A stretch of DNA of 64,000 bases. Origin: Dongia_A sp035274225. GTDB lineage: Bacteria; Pseudomonadota; Alphaproteobacteria; Dongiales; Dongiaceae. The notes beneath the pieces are model-generated. The model made no database searches. It was not told the origin of the DNA and saw nothing but the letters and a program-made list of their open reading frames with translations. The translations under genes were made by a program, and so were the position numbers. The stretch spans positions 1-64,000 of the forward strand of contig DATEOK010000250.1 of assembly GCA_035274225.1 (NCBI GenBank), written 5' to 3'. Below are positions 1-8,578 of the stretch, piece by piece. Numbering within the stretch: position 1 is the first letter of the stretch; each line of letters begins with the position of its first letter.

Positions 1-1
1 C

Positions 2-715
2 GATTTCGATCTGGCCGAGGTGCAGGAGCTGTCGACCGACCTCAGCAATTCCGGCGCGGTCGAACCAGAGCCGGCGCGAACGATGCCGTCGGTCGCGAAG
101 ATCCTGGGCGCCGAAGGCCTGCTGGAGCCGGAGCTGCCGAGCGATGGGTCCGAGCCCGTCGCTGATCTGACGCGCGAGCCGCTGTCGTTCCCTGCGGAGC
201 GCGATGCGCGGCTGCAGGCGCTGGCCCGCGGCGACGAGGGGTTCCTGCTGTCGCTCGGCTATTCGACCCAGCGCGGCTATGGCCGCAATCATCCCTTCGC
301 CGGCGAGATCCGTTTGGGCGAGGTGGCGGTGGAGATCCAGCCTGACGAGCTGCCGTTCCCGATCGAGATCGGCGAGATCGAGATCACCGAGTGCCAGATG
401 GTGAACAGCTTCAAGGGCTCGAAGACCAAGCCGCCGCAATTCACCCGCGGCTATGGCCTCACGTTCGGCCATGGCGAGCGCAAGGCGATGTCGATGGCGC
501 TGGTGGACCGCGCGCTGCGCTGCCGCGAGCTGGATGAGGAACCGTCGAGCCCGGCGCAGGACGAGGAGTTCGTGCTCTATCACTGCGATAACCTCGAGGC
601 CTCCGGCTTTGTGCAGCATCTGAAGCTGCCGCACTATGTCGACTTCCAGTCCGAGCTGGTGATGGTGCGCGAGATGCGGACGCAGCAGGCGGCGCAGAAG
701 GAGGCGGCGGAATGA
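2..715 (+). CDS. phnI: Carbon-phosphorus lyase core subunit PhnI (C-terminal part, cut by window edge)
   Basis: PhnI is a subunit of the C-P lyase core complex (PhnGHIJ). With PhnG, H and L it forms ribose 1-phosphonate triphosphate from ATP and a phosphonate. The reading frame is open from base 2, so only about the last 237 residues are present. The segment containing ERDARLQALARGDEGFLLSL and the later stretch around LPHYVDFQSELVMVREM fit the PhnI C-terminal half. The stop overlaps the next start by four bases (ATGA), and the following genes are phnJ, K, L and M, which makes the call secure. The start and the N-terminal half lie upstream of the window, as presumably do phnG and phnH. Confidence 0.93.
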   Translation, partial: DFDLAEVQELSTDLSNSGAVEPEPARTMPSVAKILGAEGLLEPELPSDGSEPVADLTREPLSFPAERDARLQALARGDEGFLLSLGYSTQRGYGRNHPFAGEIRLGEVAVEIQPDELPFPIEIGEIEITECQMVNSFKGSKTKPPQFTRGYGLTFGHGERKAMSMALVDRALRCRELDEEPSSPAQDEEFVLYHCDNLEASGFVQHLKLPHYVDFQSELVMVREMRTQQAAQKEAAE

Positions 716-1557
716 GCTACAACTTCGCCTACCTGGACGAGCAGACCAAGCGCATGCTCCGCCGCACCATCCTGAAGGCGGTGGCGATCCCCGGCTACCA
801 GGTGCCGTTCGGCGCGCGCGAGATGCCGATGCCGCATGGCTGGGGCACCGGCGGCATCCAGGTCACCGCCGCCATCATCGGCGCCGACGACACGCTGAAG
901 GTGATCGACCAGGGCGCCGACGACACCACCAATGCCGTCTCGATCCGGCAGTTCTTCGCCAAGACCGCCGGCGTCGCCACCACCACGCGGACGGAGGATG
1001 CGAGCATCATCCAGACCCGCCATCGCATTCCGGAGAAGAAGCTGCACGAAGGTCAGATTTTGGTCTACCAGGTGCCGATCCCGGAGCCCTTGCGCTGGCT
1101 GGAGCCGCGCGAGACCGAGACGCGCAAGATGCACGCCTTGTCGGAATATGGCGCGATGCATGTGCGGCTGTACGAGGACATCGCGACCCACGGGCGGATC
1201 GCAACCGCGTACGACTATCCGGTGCAGGTGAACGGCCGCTACATCATGCGGCCGTCGCCGATCCCGAAGTTCGACAATCCGAAGATGGACATGAACCCGG
1301 CGCTGCAGTTGTTCGGTGCCGGCCGCGAGAAGCGCATCTATGCGGTGCCGCCTTACACCAAGGTGAAGAGCCTGGATTTCGACGACTATCCGTTCGAGGT
1401 CCAGACCTGGGAGCATTCCTGCGCGCTGTGCGGCTCGGAGGAGAGCTTCCTGGACGAGATCATCACCAGTGACCAGGGTGACCGCATGTTTGTCTGCTCG
1501 GACAGCGACTATTGCCAGGACCGGCAGACCGCCGGCCGGCGGGAGGCCGCGGAATGA
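712..1557 (+). CDS. phnJ: Alpha-D-ribose 1-methylphosphonate 5-phosphate C-P lyase PhnJ
   Basis: PhnJ is the radical SAM enzyme that breaks the C-P bond of 5-phospho-ribose 1-phosphonate, giving the cyclic phosphate and an alkane. The 281-residue protein carries the unusual C-terminal cluster motif of the family: Cys237-x2-Cys240-x21-Cys262 for the 4Fe-4S cluster, and Cys268 six residues later, at the position of the catalytic cysteine of the E. coli enzyme. The spacing matches the known CX2CX21C pattern exactly. It overlaps phnI by four bases and phnK by four bases, consistent with translational coupling in one operon. Length and motif are complete, so it should be functional. Confidence 0.97.
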   Translation: MSYNFAYLDEQTKRMLRRTILKAVAIPGYQVPFGAREMPMPHGWGTGGIQVTAAIIGADDTLKVIDQGADDTTNAVSIRQFFAKTAGVATTTRTEDASIIQTRHRIPEKKLHEGQILVYQVPIPEPLRWLEPRETETRKMHALSEYGAMHVRLYEDIATHGRIATAYDYPVQVNGRYIMRPSPIPKFDNPKMDMNPALQLFGAGREKRIYAVPPYTKVKSLDFDDYPFEVQTWEHSCALCGSEESFLDEIITSDQGDRMFVCSDSDYCQDRQTAGRREAAE

Positions 1558-2330
1558 GCGAGCAACCGCTGCTGCGGGTCGAGCAGCTCAGCCGCTATTA
1601 CGGCGCGCGTCCCGCCTGCGTCGACGTTACATTCGATCTCTGGCCGGGCGAGGTCATGGGCGTGGTCGGCGAATCCGGATCTGGCAAGACGACCTTGCTC
1701 AATTGCTTGTCGGCGCGGTTGAAGCCCGATTCAGGCCGCGTGCTCTATGACACGCGGCACCACGGCCTCACCGACATCTACGGCATGAGCGAGGCAGAGC
1801 GGCGGCTGCTGATGCGTACCGACTGGGGGCTGGTGCACCAGAATCCGCGCGACGGCCTGCGCCTCTCGGTCAGCGCCGGCGCCAATATTGGTGAGCGCTT
1901 GATGGCGGTCGGCGCGCGGCACTATGGCAACATCCGCCAGGAGGCGGTGAGTTGGCTCGGCCGGGTGGAGATCGACGAAGAGCGGATCGACGACCAGCCG
2001 CGCGCCTTTTCCGGCGGCATGCAGCAGCGCCTGCAGATCGCCCGCAACCTGGTGACCAAGCCGCGCATCGTGTTCATGGACGAGCCGACCGGCGGCCTCG
2101 ACGTCTCAGTCCAGGCGCGGCTGCTCGACCTGCTGCGCGAGCTGGTGTCGCAGCTCGGCTTGTCGGTGGTGGTGGTTACCCACGACCTTGCGGTGGTACG
2201 GCTGCTGGCGCACCGGTTGATGGTGATGCGCCAGGGACGAGTGGTCGAGACCGGGCTGACCGACCAGGTGCTGGACGATCCGCAGCATCCCTACACGCAA
2301 TTGCTGGTTTCTTCGGTGTTACAGGCATGA
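1554..2330 (+). CDS. phnK: C-P lyase ABC-type ATPase PhnK
   Basis: PhnK is an ABC-class ATPase that binds the PhnGHIJ core complex and is not part of a transporter. The start is the ATG overlapping the phnJ stop; a longer reading frame extends upstream but inside phnJ. Visible motifs are Walker A GESGSGKTT near residue 40, the signature FSGGMQQRLQIARNL, Walker B IVFMDEPTGGLDVS and the switch histidine in VVVVTHDLAVV. The 258-residue length is typical. The C-terminal DDPQHPYTQLLV resembles oligopeptide-type ATPases, as is normal for PhnK. The stop overlaps phnL by four bases. Confidence 0.95.
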   Translation: MSEQPLLRVEQLSRYYGARPACVDVTFDLWPGEVMGVVGESGSGKTTLLNCLSARLKPDSGRVLYDTRHHGLTDIYGMSEAERRLLMRTDWGLVHQNPRDGLRLSVSAGANIGERLMAVGARHYGNIRQEAVSWLGRVEIDEERIDDQPRAFSGGMQQRLQIARNLVTKPRIVFMDEPTGGLDVSVQARLLDLLRELVSQLGLSVVVVTHDLAVVRLLAHRLMVMRQGRVVETGLTDQVLDDPQHPYTQLLVSSVLQA

Positions 2331-3028
2331 ACGACATAGCGATCGAAGTCGGCGGGCTAGCCAAGCAGTTCCGCCTTCATACCCAGGGCGACGTGGCGAT
2401 CGAGGTGTTCCGCAATCTCGATTTCCAGGTGCGGTTCGGCGAATGCGTCGCGCTGCATGGGCCATCGGGCTGTGGCAAATCCACGCTGCTGCGTGCGCTG
2501 TATGCCAACTACACGGTAGGGGCGGGGAGCATCCGCGTCCGCCATTGCGGTGCGTGGGTGGACATGGCGAATGCGGAGCCGCGCGCGGTGCTGTCCGTCC
2601 GGCGGCATTCCATGGGCTATGTCAGTCAGTTTCTGCGAGTCATCCCGCGGGTGCCGGCGCTCGAGATCGTGGCCGAGCCTTTGCGCCTGCACGGCATCGA
2701 TGCCGCATGGGCGCGGGAGCGCGCTAGTGCGATGCTGGCGCGGCTGAACGTGCCGGAGCGGTTGTGGAACCTGGCGCCGGCGACCTTCTCCGGCGGCGAG
2801 CAGCAGAGGGTCAACATCGCGCGCGGCTTCATCGCCGAGATGCCGATCCTGCTGCTGGACGAACCGACCGCCGCGCTCGACGCCGCCAACCGCGCCATCG
2901 TCGCCGACCTGATCCTGGAGCGAAAGGCGGCGGGCACGGCGATCGTCGGTATCTTCCACGATGCGGAGATCCGCGAGCAGGTGTGTGATCGGATGTTCGA
3001 GATCGAACCCTTCAAGGTGGCGGCATGA
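2327..3028 (+). CDS. phnL: C-P lyase ABC-type ATPase PhnL
   Basis: PhnL is the second ABC-class ATPase of the C-P lyase pathway, required with PhnGHI for transferring the phosphonate to the ribose C1 of ATP. The start is the ATG overlapping the phnK stop; an in-frame extension runs back into phnK and was not used. Walker A is GPSGCGKSTLL, the signature is FSGGEQQRVNIARGF, and Walker B is ILLLDEPTAALD followed by the switch histidine in GIFHD. The 233-residue size is normal. It overlaps phnM by four bases, continuing the coupled phnIJKLM block. Confidence 0.95.
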   Translation: MNDIAIEVGGLAKQFRLHTQGDVAIEVFRNLDFQVRFGECVALHGPSGCGKSTLLRALYANYTVGAGSIRVRHCGAWVDMANAEPRAVLSVRRHSMGYVSQFLRVIPRVPALEIVAEPLRLHGIDAAWARERASAMLARLNVPERLWNLAPATFSGGEQQRVNIARGFIAEMPILLLDEPTAALDAANRAIVADLILERKAAGTAIVGIFHDAEIREQVCDRMFEIEPFKVAA

Positions 3029-4161
3029 GCATGATCCTCAGCAATGCCTGCGTGGTGACGGCGGATGCCGTGATCCACGGCGCCGTGCGTGTCGAGAACG
3101 GCCGGATCATCGAGATCGTGCAGGATGCTCGCGCGACAGCCGGCGCCCAGGATCTGGACGGCGACTACCTTCTTCCGGGCCTGGTCGAGATCCATACCGA
3201 CAACATGGAAAAGCATTTCGAGCCGCGGCCCGGCGCGGTCTGGCCGTCTCCCCTGGCGGCGGTGCTGGCGCACGATGCCCAGGTGATCGGCGCTGGCATC
3301 ACCACCGTGCTCGACGCGGTCTGCGTCGGCGACTACCGCGACAGCGGTAAACGCCGGCGCATTCTGAAGGACTCGATCGAAAGCGTCGCCACCGCGCGCG
3401 GCGCAGACCTGTTGCGTGCCGATCATCTGTTCCATTTGCGCTGCGAAGTCTCCGATCCCGGCGTGCTGGAGATGTTCGAGCCATACGCCGACCATCCGCT
3501 GCTGCGCCTGGTCTCGGTGATGGACCATACGCCGGGCCAGCGCCAGTGGCGTGACCTGGAGAGCTTCCGCACCTTCCACCGTGACAAGGGCTGGAACGAC
3601 GCGGAGTTCGCCGACGTCATCGCCAAGCACCAGGTCCAGATGGCGACGCACTCCGAGGTGAACCGCAAGGCGGTCCTCGACCTGTGCCGGGGACTGGACG
3701 TGCCGCTCGCCAGCCATGACGACACCACCGAGGAGCATGTGGAGCAGGCGCACGCCGAGGGGATCACTATCTCCGAGTTCCCGACCGCCCTGGCTGCAGC
3801 GAAGCTGGCGCGCGCCTATGGCATGATGAACGTGATGGGCGCGCCCAACGTGGTGCGCGGCGGTTCGCATTCCGGCAACATCTCCGCCCAGGCGCTGGCC
3901 GAGGCGGGGCTGCTCGACGTTCTTTCCTCGGACTACGTGCCGGCCAGCCTGCTGCACGCGGCATTCGTGCTGCATCAGCGCGCGAACCTTCGCCTTCCGG
4001 ATGCCGTGCGCACGGTCGCGCTCAATCCGGCGCGCGCCATCGGCCTCTCCGACCGGGGCGAGATCGCGCCCGGCCAGCGCGCCGACCTGGTGCGGGTGCG
4101 CCTGCATGGCGACCTGCCGATCGTGCGTGAAGTCTGGCGCGGCGGTGGTCGCGTTGCCTAG
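3025..4161 (+). CDS. phnM: Alpha-D-ribose 1-methylphosphonate 5-triphosphate diphosphatase PhnM
   Basis: PhnM is an amidohydrolase-superfamily enzyme that removes pyrophosphate from alpha-D-ribose 1-alkylphosphonate 5-triphosphate, the step between PhnGHIL and PhnJ. The 378-residue protein has the metal-binding motif LVEIHTDNMEKHFEPRPG near residues 54-71, the later MATHSEVN and SHDDTTEEH segments with further histidine and aspartate ligands, and the C-terminal aldehyde-deaminase-like DRGEIAPGQRADLVRV that closes the beta-sandwich. The four-base overlap with phnL and direct abutment of the next gene place it inside the same operon. Confidence 0.96.
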   Translation: MSMILSNACVVTADAVIHGAVRVENGRIIEIVQDARATAGAQDLDGDYLLPGLVEIHTDNMEKHFEPRPGAVWPSPLAAVLAHDAQVIGAGITTVLDAVCVGDYRDSGKRRRILKDSIESVATARGADLLRADHLFHLRCEVSDPGVLEMFEPYADHPLLRLVSVMDHTPGQRQWRDLESFRTFHRDKGWNDAEFADVIAKHQVQMATHSEVNRKAVLDLCRGLDVPLASHDDTTEEHVEQAHAEGITISEFPTALAAAKLARAYGMMNVMGAPNVVRGGSHSGNISAQALAEAGLLDVLSSDYVPASLLHAAFVLHQRANLRLPDAVRTVALNPARAIGLSDRGEIAPGQRADLVRVRLHGDLPIVREVWRGGGRVA

Positions 4162-4857
4162 ATGAGCGAACGCTTTGCGATTTACTTCGCGCCGCCGGCG
4201 AGCGGCGATTTGGCGCGGTTCGGCGATCACTGGCTGGGTCGAAATGTGGAAACCGGCGCAGTCCTCGAGCAGCCTGACTTGAGCGGCTTCGATGCGGCCA
4301 GGTTGCGCGAACTCACCGAGGCCCCGCGCCAATACGGCTTTCACGGCACGCTCAAACCGCCCTTTCGCTTGGCGGACGGGTGCGATGCAGGGGGCTTGCG
4401 GCGTTCCCTTGCCGGATTTGCGGCGCAACGGCGCGGATTCGAGGTCGAAGCCCTGGCTTTGGAGGGGATCGGCGATTTCATCGCTCTGGTGCCAGATGGA
4501 TCGCCCCCGGCTTTGTCGGATCTGGCCGATCTGTGCGTGAACGAATTCGATCGCTACCGCGCGCCGCCGGATGCCGCAGAGCTGGCAAGGCGCCACGCCG
4601 CCGGCCTCACGCCCCGCCAAGCGCAGCTGCTGGCGCGCTGGGGCTACCCCTATGTGCTGGACGAGTTTCGCTTCCACCTGACTCTCACAGGACCGATCGC
4701 CGACGCAGCCGAGCGCGCCCGCGTCGCACGATTGTTGGGACCGCTCGTCGCGCCGCTGCTGCCGCAGCCAGTGCCGGTGCAGGAACTCTGCCTGTTCCAC
4801 CAACCGGACCGCGCCGCGCCGTTCCGGCTGATCCAGCGCTTTCCCTTCGGGCGATGA
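4162..4857 (+). CDS. Phosphonate-operon DUF1045 protein, 2H phosphoesterase type
   Basis: This 231-residue protein belongs to the DUF1045 family that accompanies phn operons in alphaproteobacteria. It has the two HxT motifs of 2H phosphoesterases: HGTL at residue 61 and HLTL near residue 173. In other phn operons the 5-phosphoribosyl cyclic phosphate made by PhnJ is opened by PhnP, and no phnP is seen here. A 2H cyclic phosphodiesterase in this position could do the same job; that assignment is inference, the family membership is not. The gene starts directly after the phnM stop and overlaps phnN by four bases. Confidence 0.85.
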   Translation: MSERFAIYFAPPASGDLARFGDHWLGRNVETGAVLEQPDLSGFDAARLRELTEAPRQYGFHGTLKPPFRLADGCDAGGLRRSLAGFAAQRRGFEVEALALEGIGDFIALVPDGSPPALSDLADLCVNEFDRYRAPPDAAELARRHAAGLTPRQAQLLARWGYPYVLDEFRFHLTLTGPIADAAERARVARLLGPLVAPLLPQPVPVQELCLFHQPDRAAPFRLIQRFPFGR

Positions 4858-5426
4858 AGCCGCAGCCCGACATCGCCGTCCGCGAAGGGCGCTTGGTCTA
4901 TGTCATCGGATCGTCTGGAGCTGGCAAGGACAGTATCATTGCCCATGCGCGCCAGCGCCTCGGTTCGGAGCGGCATGTCTTTGCACGACGCCATATCACG
5001 CGGCCGGCTGATAGCGGTGGCGAGGATCATATCGCAATCACCATGGCGGAGTTCGAGCGGGACAGCGTGGCTGGGCGTTATGCGCTCTCATGGCGCGGCA
5101 ATGGCCTCGGCTACGGCGTCGGGATCGAGATCGATCTGTGGCTGCGATCCGGGCGGCACGTGATCCTGAACGGATCGCGTGCCTACCTGCCGGAGGTGGC
5201 AAGGCGTTACTCCACCCTGCTGCCGGTGCTGATCACGATCGACCCAGCCGTGCTGCGGCAACGATTGTCGGCGCGCGGCCGCGAATCGATGGATGAGATC
5301 GATGCGCGCATCCGCCGCGCCGCGGAACTGAGCACGATCGACCACCCGGAACTCGCTGTCGTTGCCAACGATGGGCCGCTGGCCGAAGCGGGCGAGGCCT
5401 TCGTTGCCTTGCTGCGCGCCCTCTAG
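4854..5426 (+). CDS. phnN: Ribose 1,5-bisphosphokinase PhnN
   Basis: PhnN phosphorylates ribose 1,5-bisphosphate to PRPP, returning the ribose carrier of the C-P lyase pathway to nucleotide metabolism. The 190-residue protein has a guanylate-kinase-like fold signature: Walker A VIGSSGAGKDS near residue 17, and ARRHITRPADSGGEDH, which corresponds to the substrate-binding RR.ITR segment. The chosen ATG overlaps the upstream stop (ATGA); a longer in-frame extension lies inside the previous gene. Its TAG stop lies in a CTAG shared with the stop of the convergent phnE. Last gene of the plus-strand phn operon. Confidence 0.93.
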   Translation: MKPQPDIAVREGRLVYVIGSSGAGKDSIIAHARQRLGSERHVFARRHITRPADSGGEDHIAITMAEFERDSVAGRYALSWRGNGLGYGVGIEIDLWLRSGRHVILNGSRAYLPEVARRYSTLLPVLITIDPAVLRQRLSARGRESMDEIDARIRRAAELSTIDHPELAVVANDGPLAEAGEAFVALLRAL

Positions 5427-6232
5427 AGAAAGCGCCGCCGCAGCCAGGCGGACAAGAGGTCGAGCAGCGACACCGTGATGATGATCATGATCATCACCGC
5501 GCAAGTCTGCGCGAAATAGAATCCGCGAATCACTTCCCACAGCACCACGCCGATGCCGCCGGCGCCGACCATGCCGACGACGGTCGCTGAGCGCACGTTG
5601 GATTCGAAACGGTAGAGCGAGTAGGAGACCCAGAGCGGGATCACCTGCGGGATCACGCCGTAGAGAATCTCTTCCAACACATTAGCGCCGGTGGCACGGA
5701 TGCCTTCAACCGGGCGCGGGTCGATCGCCTCGACCGCTTCGGAGAACAGCTTGGCAAGGATGCCGGTGGTGTGGACGAAAATCGCGAGCACGCCGGCGAA
5801 CGGGCCAAGGCCGACGGCGACCACGAACAGCATGGCAAACACCATCTCGTTGATGGCGCGCAGCGCGTCCATCAGCCGGCGCACCGGCTGGCGCAGCCAG
5901 ATCGGCGACAGGTTCTCGGCCGCCATCAGGCCGAAGGGAACAGCGAAGATGATCGCGAGGAACGTGCCCCAGACCGCGATCTGCAGGGTCTTGATGATCT
6001 CGTCCAGGTAGAAGCGCCAGTGAGAGAGGTCGGGCGGGAAGAACTCGGCGCCCAGCGTCGCCATGTTGCTTGAATCCTCGATCAAGGCCCATGGCCGGAT
6101 GTCGGCGCCCTGGTACGAGTAGGCGAGGATGGCGAAGCCCAGGCCATAGAGCAGCACGGTGCCGAGCGATGAGCGCAGCGATTTCGGCGGATAGGTGGAC
6201 GCCTGGTGCAGCGCCTCGACTGTCTGGGCCAT
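5423..6232 (-). CDS. phnE: Phosphonate ABC transporter permease PhnE
   Basis: This is the membrane permease of the phosphonate importer PhnCDE. The 269-residue protein has about six hydrophobic segments and the permease signature region EAVEAIDPRPVEGIRATGAN, matching the EAA loop that contacts PhnC. The start chosen is the ATG followed by MAQTVEALHQ, with a CCGGAG ribosome site upstream; a longer frame reaches back to the phnD stop but lacks such a site. A strong hairpin sits in the gap after phnD. The gene ends tail to tail with phnN. Only one phnE is present, whereas some alphaproteobacteria have phnE1 and phnE2. Confidence 0.92.
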   Translation of the reverse strand: MAQTVEALHQASTYPPKSLRSSLGTVLLYGLGFAILAYSYQGADIRPWALIEDSSNMATLGAEFFPPDLSHWRFYLDEIIKTLQIAVWGTFLAIIFAVPFGLMAAENLSPIWLRQPVRRLMDALRAINEMVFAMLFVVAVGLGPFAGVLAIFVHTTGILAKLFSEAVEAIDPRPVEGIRATGANVLEEILYGVIPQVIPLWVSYSLYRFESNVRSATVVGMVGAGGIGVVLWEVIRGFYFAQTCAVMIMIIITVSLLDLLSAWLRRRFL

Positions 6233-6255
6233 GCCGTATGCTCCGGATAGAAAAG

Positions 6256-6284
6256 GGGCGCCGGCTTGGGTGAGGCCGGCGCCC
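6256..6284 (-). terminator. Hairpin between phnD and phnE
   Basis: A perfect 10-bp stem (GGGCGCCGGC pairing with GCCGGCGCCC) with a 9-base loop lies just after phnD, followed on the minus strand by CTTTTC. The T-run is short, so it probably attenuates transcription or protects the phnD end of the mRNA, giving more binding protein than permease. This is common in binding-protein operons. Confidence 0.6.
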
Positions 6285-6294
6285 GAGGATGAGT

Positions 6295-7284
6295 TCAATT
6301 GGTGGCGAGCGACTTTTCCTTTTCCTTGAGCTCGCCGAGCTTGGTGTCGATCTCCGCCAGCTTCGCCTGCTTATCGGCATCGGAGACGGTGGTATCGTTC
6401 TGCAGCGCAATGCGCTTCTTGAACAGCTCGAGGATGCGGATCGGAACGAGCTGGTCGTCGTTCGATTCCTTGAACTGGCCCCACTGCAGGCCGGCGAGGA
6501 CCGTCTTTTCCTCCGGTGCCTTGCCGTAGGCCATGAAGAAGTCCTTGATCTTGGCCTTGTCGCCGTCGCTGAGGTTCTTGCGCCAGACGATCGGGTCGGA
6601 GGGGATCAGCGGCGACTTCCAGATGACCTTGATCTCCTTGAACTTGTCGGGGAAGTTCTTCTGGATCTTTGCCATGTTCTCCGTGTTGTTGGTGGCGAAA
6701 TCGACCTGCTTGTTGGCAACCGCGAGCGCATTGGACTCGTGGTTGGCGCTGACGGTCTGCTTGAAATAGGTCTTGGGGTCGATGTTGTTCAGGCCGAAAA
6801 CGTAGTAGCCCGGCACCAGGTAGCCCGAAGTCGAGTTCGGATCGCCGTTGGAGAAAGTCAGTTCCTTGCCGTACTTGATCACGTCCTCGACCGAGTTGAG
6901 CTTGCTGTCCTTGTGCGCGATCAGCAGCGACCAGTAGCCGGGGCTGCCATCGGCCGCCACCGTCTGCACGAAGATCTGGCCGCCGGCGCGGTCGACCGCT
7001 TCCATGGCCGACTTGTTGCCGTACCAGGCGACGTCGACCTTGTTGAAGCGCATGGCCTCGATCACGCCGGCATAGTCCGGCGCGAAAAAGGCATTCACCT
7101 TCATGCCGAGCTTCTTGCCCATGTCCGCCAGGAACGGATCCCAGACGGTCTTCAGGTTCTGCGAGGATTCGGTGGAGATGATGCCGAAATTCAGCTCCTT
7201 CAGGTCTTCCGCCTGCGCCGCGGTGCCGAGGCCGACGGCTAAGGTAAGCGACAGGGCGGCCGATCTAAGCCATTTGCCGATCAT
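6295..7284 (-). CDS. phnD: Phosphonate-binding periplasmic protein PhnD
   Basis: PhnD captures phosphonates in the periplasm and delivers them to PhnE. The start was placed at MIGKWLRSAALSLT, which opens a clear Sec signal peptide ending in AQA before EDLKELNFGI; the upstream in-frame extension overlaps the phnC end. The mature protein has the PhnD hallmarks LNFGIISTESSQ near the N-terminus, MRFNKVDVAWYGN, and the ATNNTENM and WKSPLIPSDPIVWR segments. The 329-residue length is usual, and the C-terminal lysine- and glutamate-rich tail may form a helix. It lies between phnC and phnE. Confidence 0.95.
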   Translation of the reverse strand: MIGKWLRSAALSLTLAVGLGTAAQAEDLKELNFGIISTESSQNLKTVWDPFLADMGKKLGMKVNAFFAPDYAGVIEAMRFNKVDVAWYGNKSAMEAVDRAGGQIFVQTVAADGSPGYWSLLIAHKDSKLNSVEDVIKYGKELTFSNGDPNSTSGYLVPGYYVFGLNNIDPKTYFKQTVSANHESNALAVANKQVDFATNNTENMAKIQKNFPDKFKEIKVIWKSPLIPSDPIVWRKNLSDGDKAKIKDFFMAYGKAPEEKTVLAGLQWGQFKESNDDQLVPIRILELFKKRIALQNDTTVSDADKQAKLAEIDTKLGELKEKEKSLATN

Positions 7285-7321
7285 GCGAGTAACTCCCTCT
7301 GGTTGGACATGGATGAACGGT

Positions 7322-8200
7322 TCAGCCGGCCGCGGCGATCGCGAGCGCTTCGGCCGGTTGCGGGAAGCCGACGACCTTGCGGTGGCGCGGCCCGTGCGCC
7401 GGCGCAATGACCTCGCCGAGCAGCAACTCTTCCGCTTCGGCGCCATAGAGCTCGCCGAGCTTTTCCGGAGTGAGCGCAGCGCTGGGGCCGTCGAACACCA
7501 CCTTGCCGTCGCGCAGCGCGACGGTGCGCGGGCAATAGCGCATGGCGAACTGGACCTGATGCAGCGAGACCAGAACGGTCACGCCATCGGTGCGGTTGAG
7601 CTCGGCCAGCGATTCCATGACCCGGCGCGCCGCCTCCGGATCGAGCGAGGCGATCGGCTCGTCGGCCAGCACCAGCTGAGCGCGCTGCACCATCGCGCGG
7701 GCGATGGCGGCACGTTGTTGCTGGCCGCCGGACAGATTGGCGGCGCGCTGGAACGCCCAGTCGGCGATCCCGACGCGCTGCAGCGCCGCGATCGCCAGGC
7801 GGCGCTCCTCCTCGGGAAAGCGGAAGGTCAGGCTCCGCCACAGCGGCAGCCGGCTCAAGGTGCCGATCAGCACGTTGGTGATGACGGACAGGCGGTTGAC
7901 CAGATTGAACTGCTGGAACACGAACCCGACATTGCCGCGGATGCGGCGCACGTCGGCGCTGAGGCGGCCTTCCGCCTGTACATCCCGGCCGCCGACGATG
8001 ACGTGGCAGACGTTGGGCTCACGGTCGCCAGCCACCAGGCCGGCCAAGTGGCGCAGCAGGGTCGACTTGCCGGAGCCCGAGGCCCCAATGAGCGCCACCA
8101 TCTCGCCCGGCGCGATCTGCAGATCGACGTTGTCGAGGGCCCTGCGGCCACTGTTGAAGGTCTTGCTGAGGCCGCGAACCTCGACCGCCCACTGGTTCAT
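7322..8200 (-). CDS. phnC: Phosphonate ABC transporter ATP-binding protein PhnC
   Basis: PhnC is the ATPase of the phosphonate importer. The 292-residue protein shows Walker A GASGSGKSTLL, the Q-loop FVFQQFNLVNRLSV typical of PhnC, the signature LSGGQQQRAAIARAM, Walker B LVLADEPIASLDP and the switch histidine in VSLHQVQFA. The C-terminal stretch after residue 250 is longer than the core domain and low in recognisable motifs. It is the first gene of the minus-strand phnCDE operon, which converges with the catabolic operon. A possible Pho box lies about 110 bases upstream. Confidence 0.94.
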   Translation of the reverse strand: MNQWAVEVRGLSKTFNSGRRALDNVDLQIAPGEMVALIGASGSGKSTLLRHLAGLVAGDREPNVCHVIVGGRDVQAEGRLSADVRRIRGNVGFVFQQFNLVNRLSVITNVLIGTLSRLPLWRSLTFRFPEEERRLAIAALQRVGIADWAFQRAANLSGGQQQRAAIARAMVQRAQLVLADEPIASLDPEAARRVMESLAELNRTDGVTVLVSLHQVQFAMRYCPRTVALRDGKVVFDGPSAALTPEKLGELYGAEAEELLLGEVIAPAHGPRHRKVVGFPQPAEALAIAAAG

Positions 8201-8578
8201 GCCATGCTCCCGAATCGATGACGTACCCTGCCGCGGCCGGCGTTATTGCGCCGACTCCGTGCTTTTCGGGAATTGTGCGCGGGCGCGCCGACCGAGGCGT
8301 CGGCCAAGCCGTGAAGAATGGTTGGCGGTTTTGTGACAGACGGCGGATGGAGGAATTGCTTGTCTAGGGGGCCCGTCCCGGTGCATAAGCCGCTGCCTCG
8401 GCAGAGAGCGGGATACCGCAGAATGCATTGGTCAGGAGCAACATCAGGGCTTTGTCCAAGCATGATCGGTAGGGTCGTGGGTAGCGGGTCGGAATGTCTT
8501 GCAAGCCATTGATTTGATTGATAGTCGATCTCCCACCCTCTCCGCCATCCTGCTTGGCGCCGGCGTGCTGCGCAGGAC
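8201..8578. other. Intergenic region upstream of phnC
   Basis: About 380 bases with no convincing gene. It must hold the phnC promoter on the minus strand and leads into the small gene starting at 8579 on the plus strand. Apart from the Pho-box-like direct repeats no strong structure was seen; short reading frames here lack ribosome sites and codon bias. Confidence 0.5.
8311..8339 (-). promoter_or_regulatory. Possible Pho box upstream of phnC
   Basis: Read on the minus strand, three 7-base units recur with an exact 11-base period: CTGTCAC, CCGCCAA and TCTTCAC. The PhoB box of alphaproteobacteria is direct CTGTCAT-like units every 11 bases. Only the first unit is a good match, so the call is tentative, but the position upstream of a phosphate-starvation operon fits. 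Confidence 0.4.

Noticed and set aside
2626..4803. Open frame of 725 codons on the minus strand across phnL to the 2H phosphoesterase gene
   Set aside because: It is antisense to well-recognised phn genes; its product is rich in H, R and Q with no domain. It is a by-product of high GC content.
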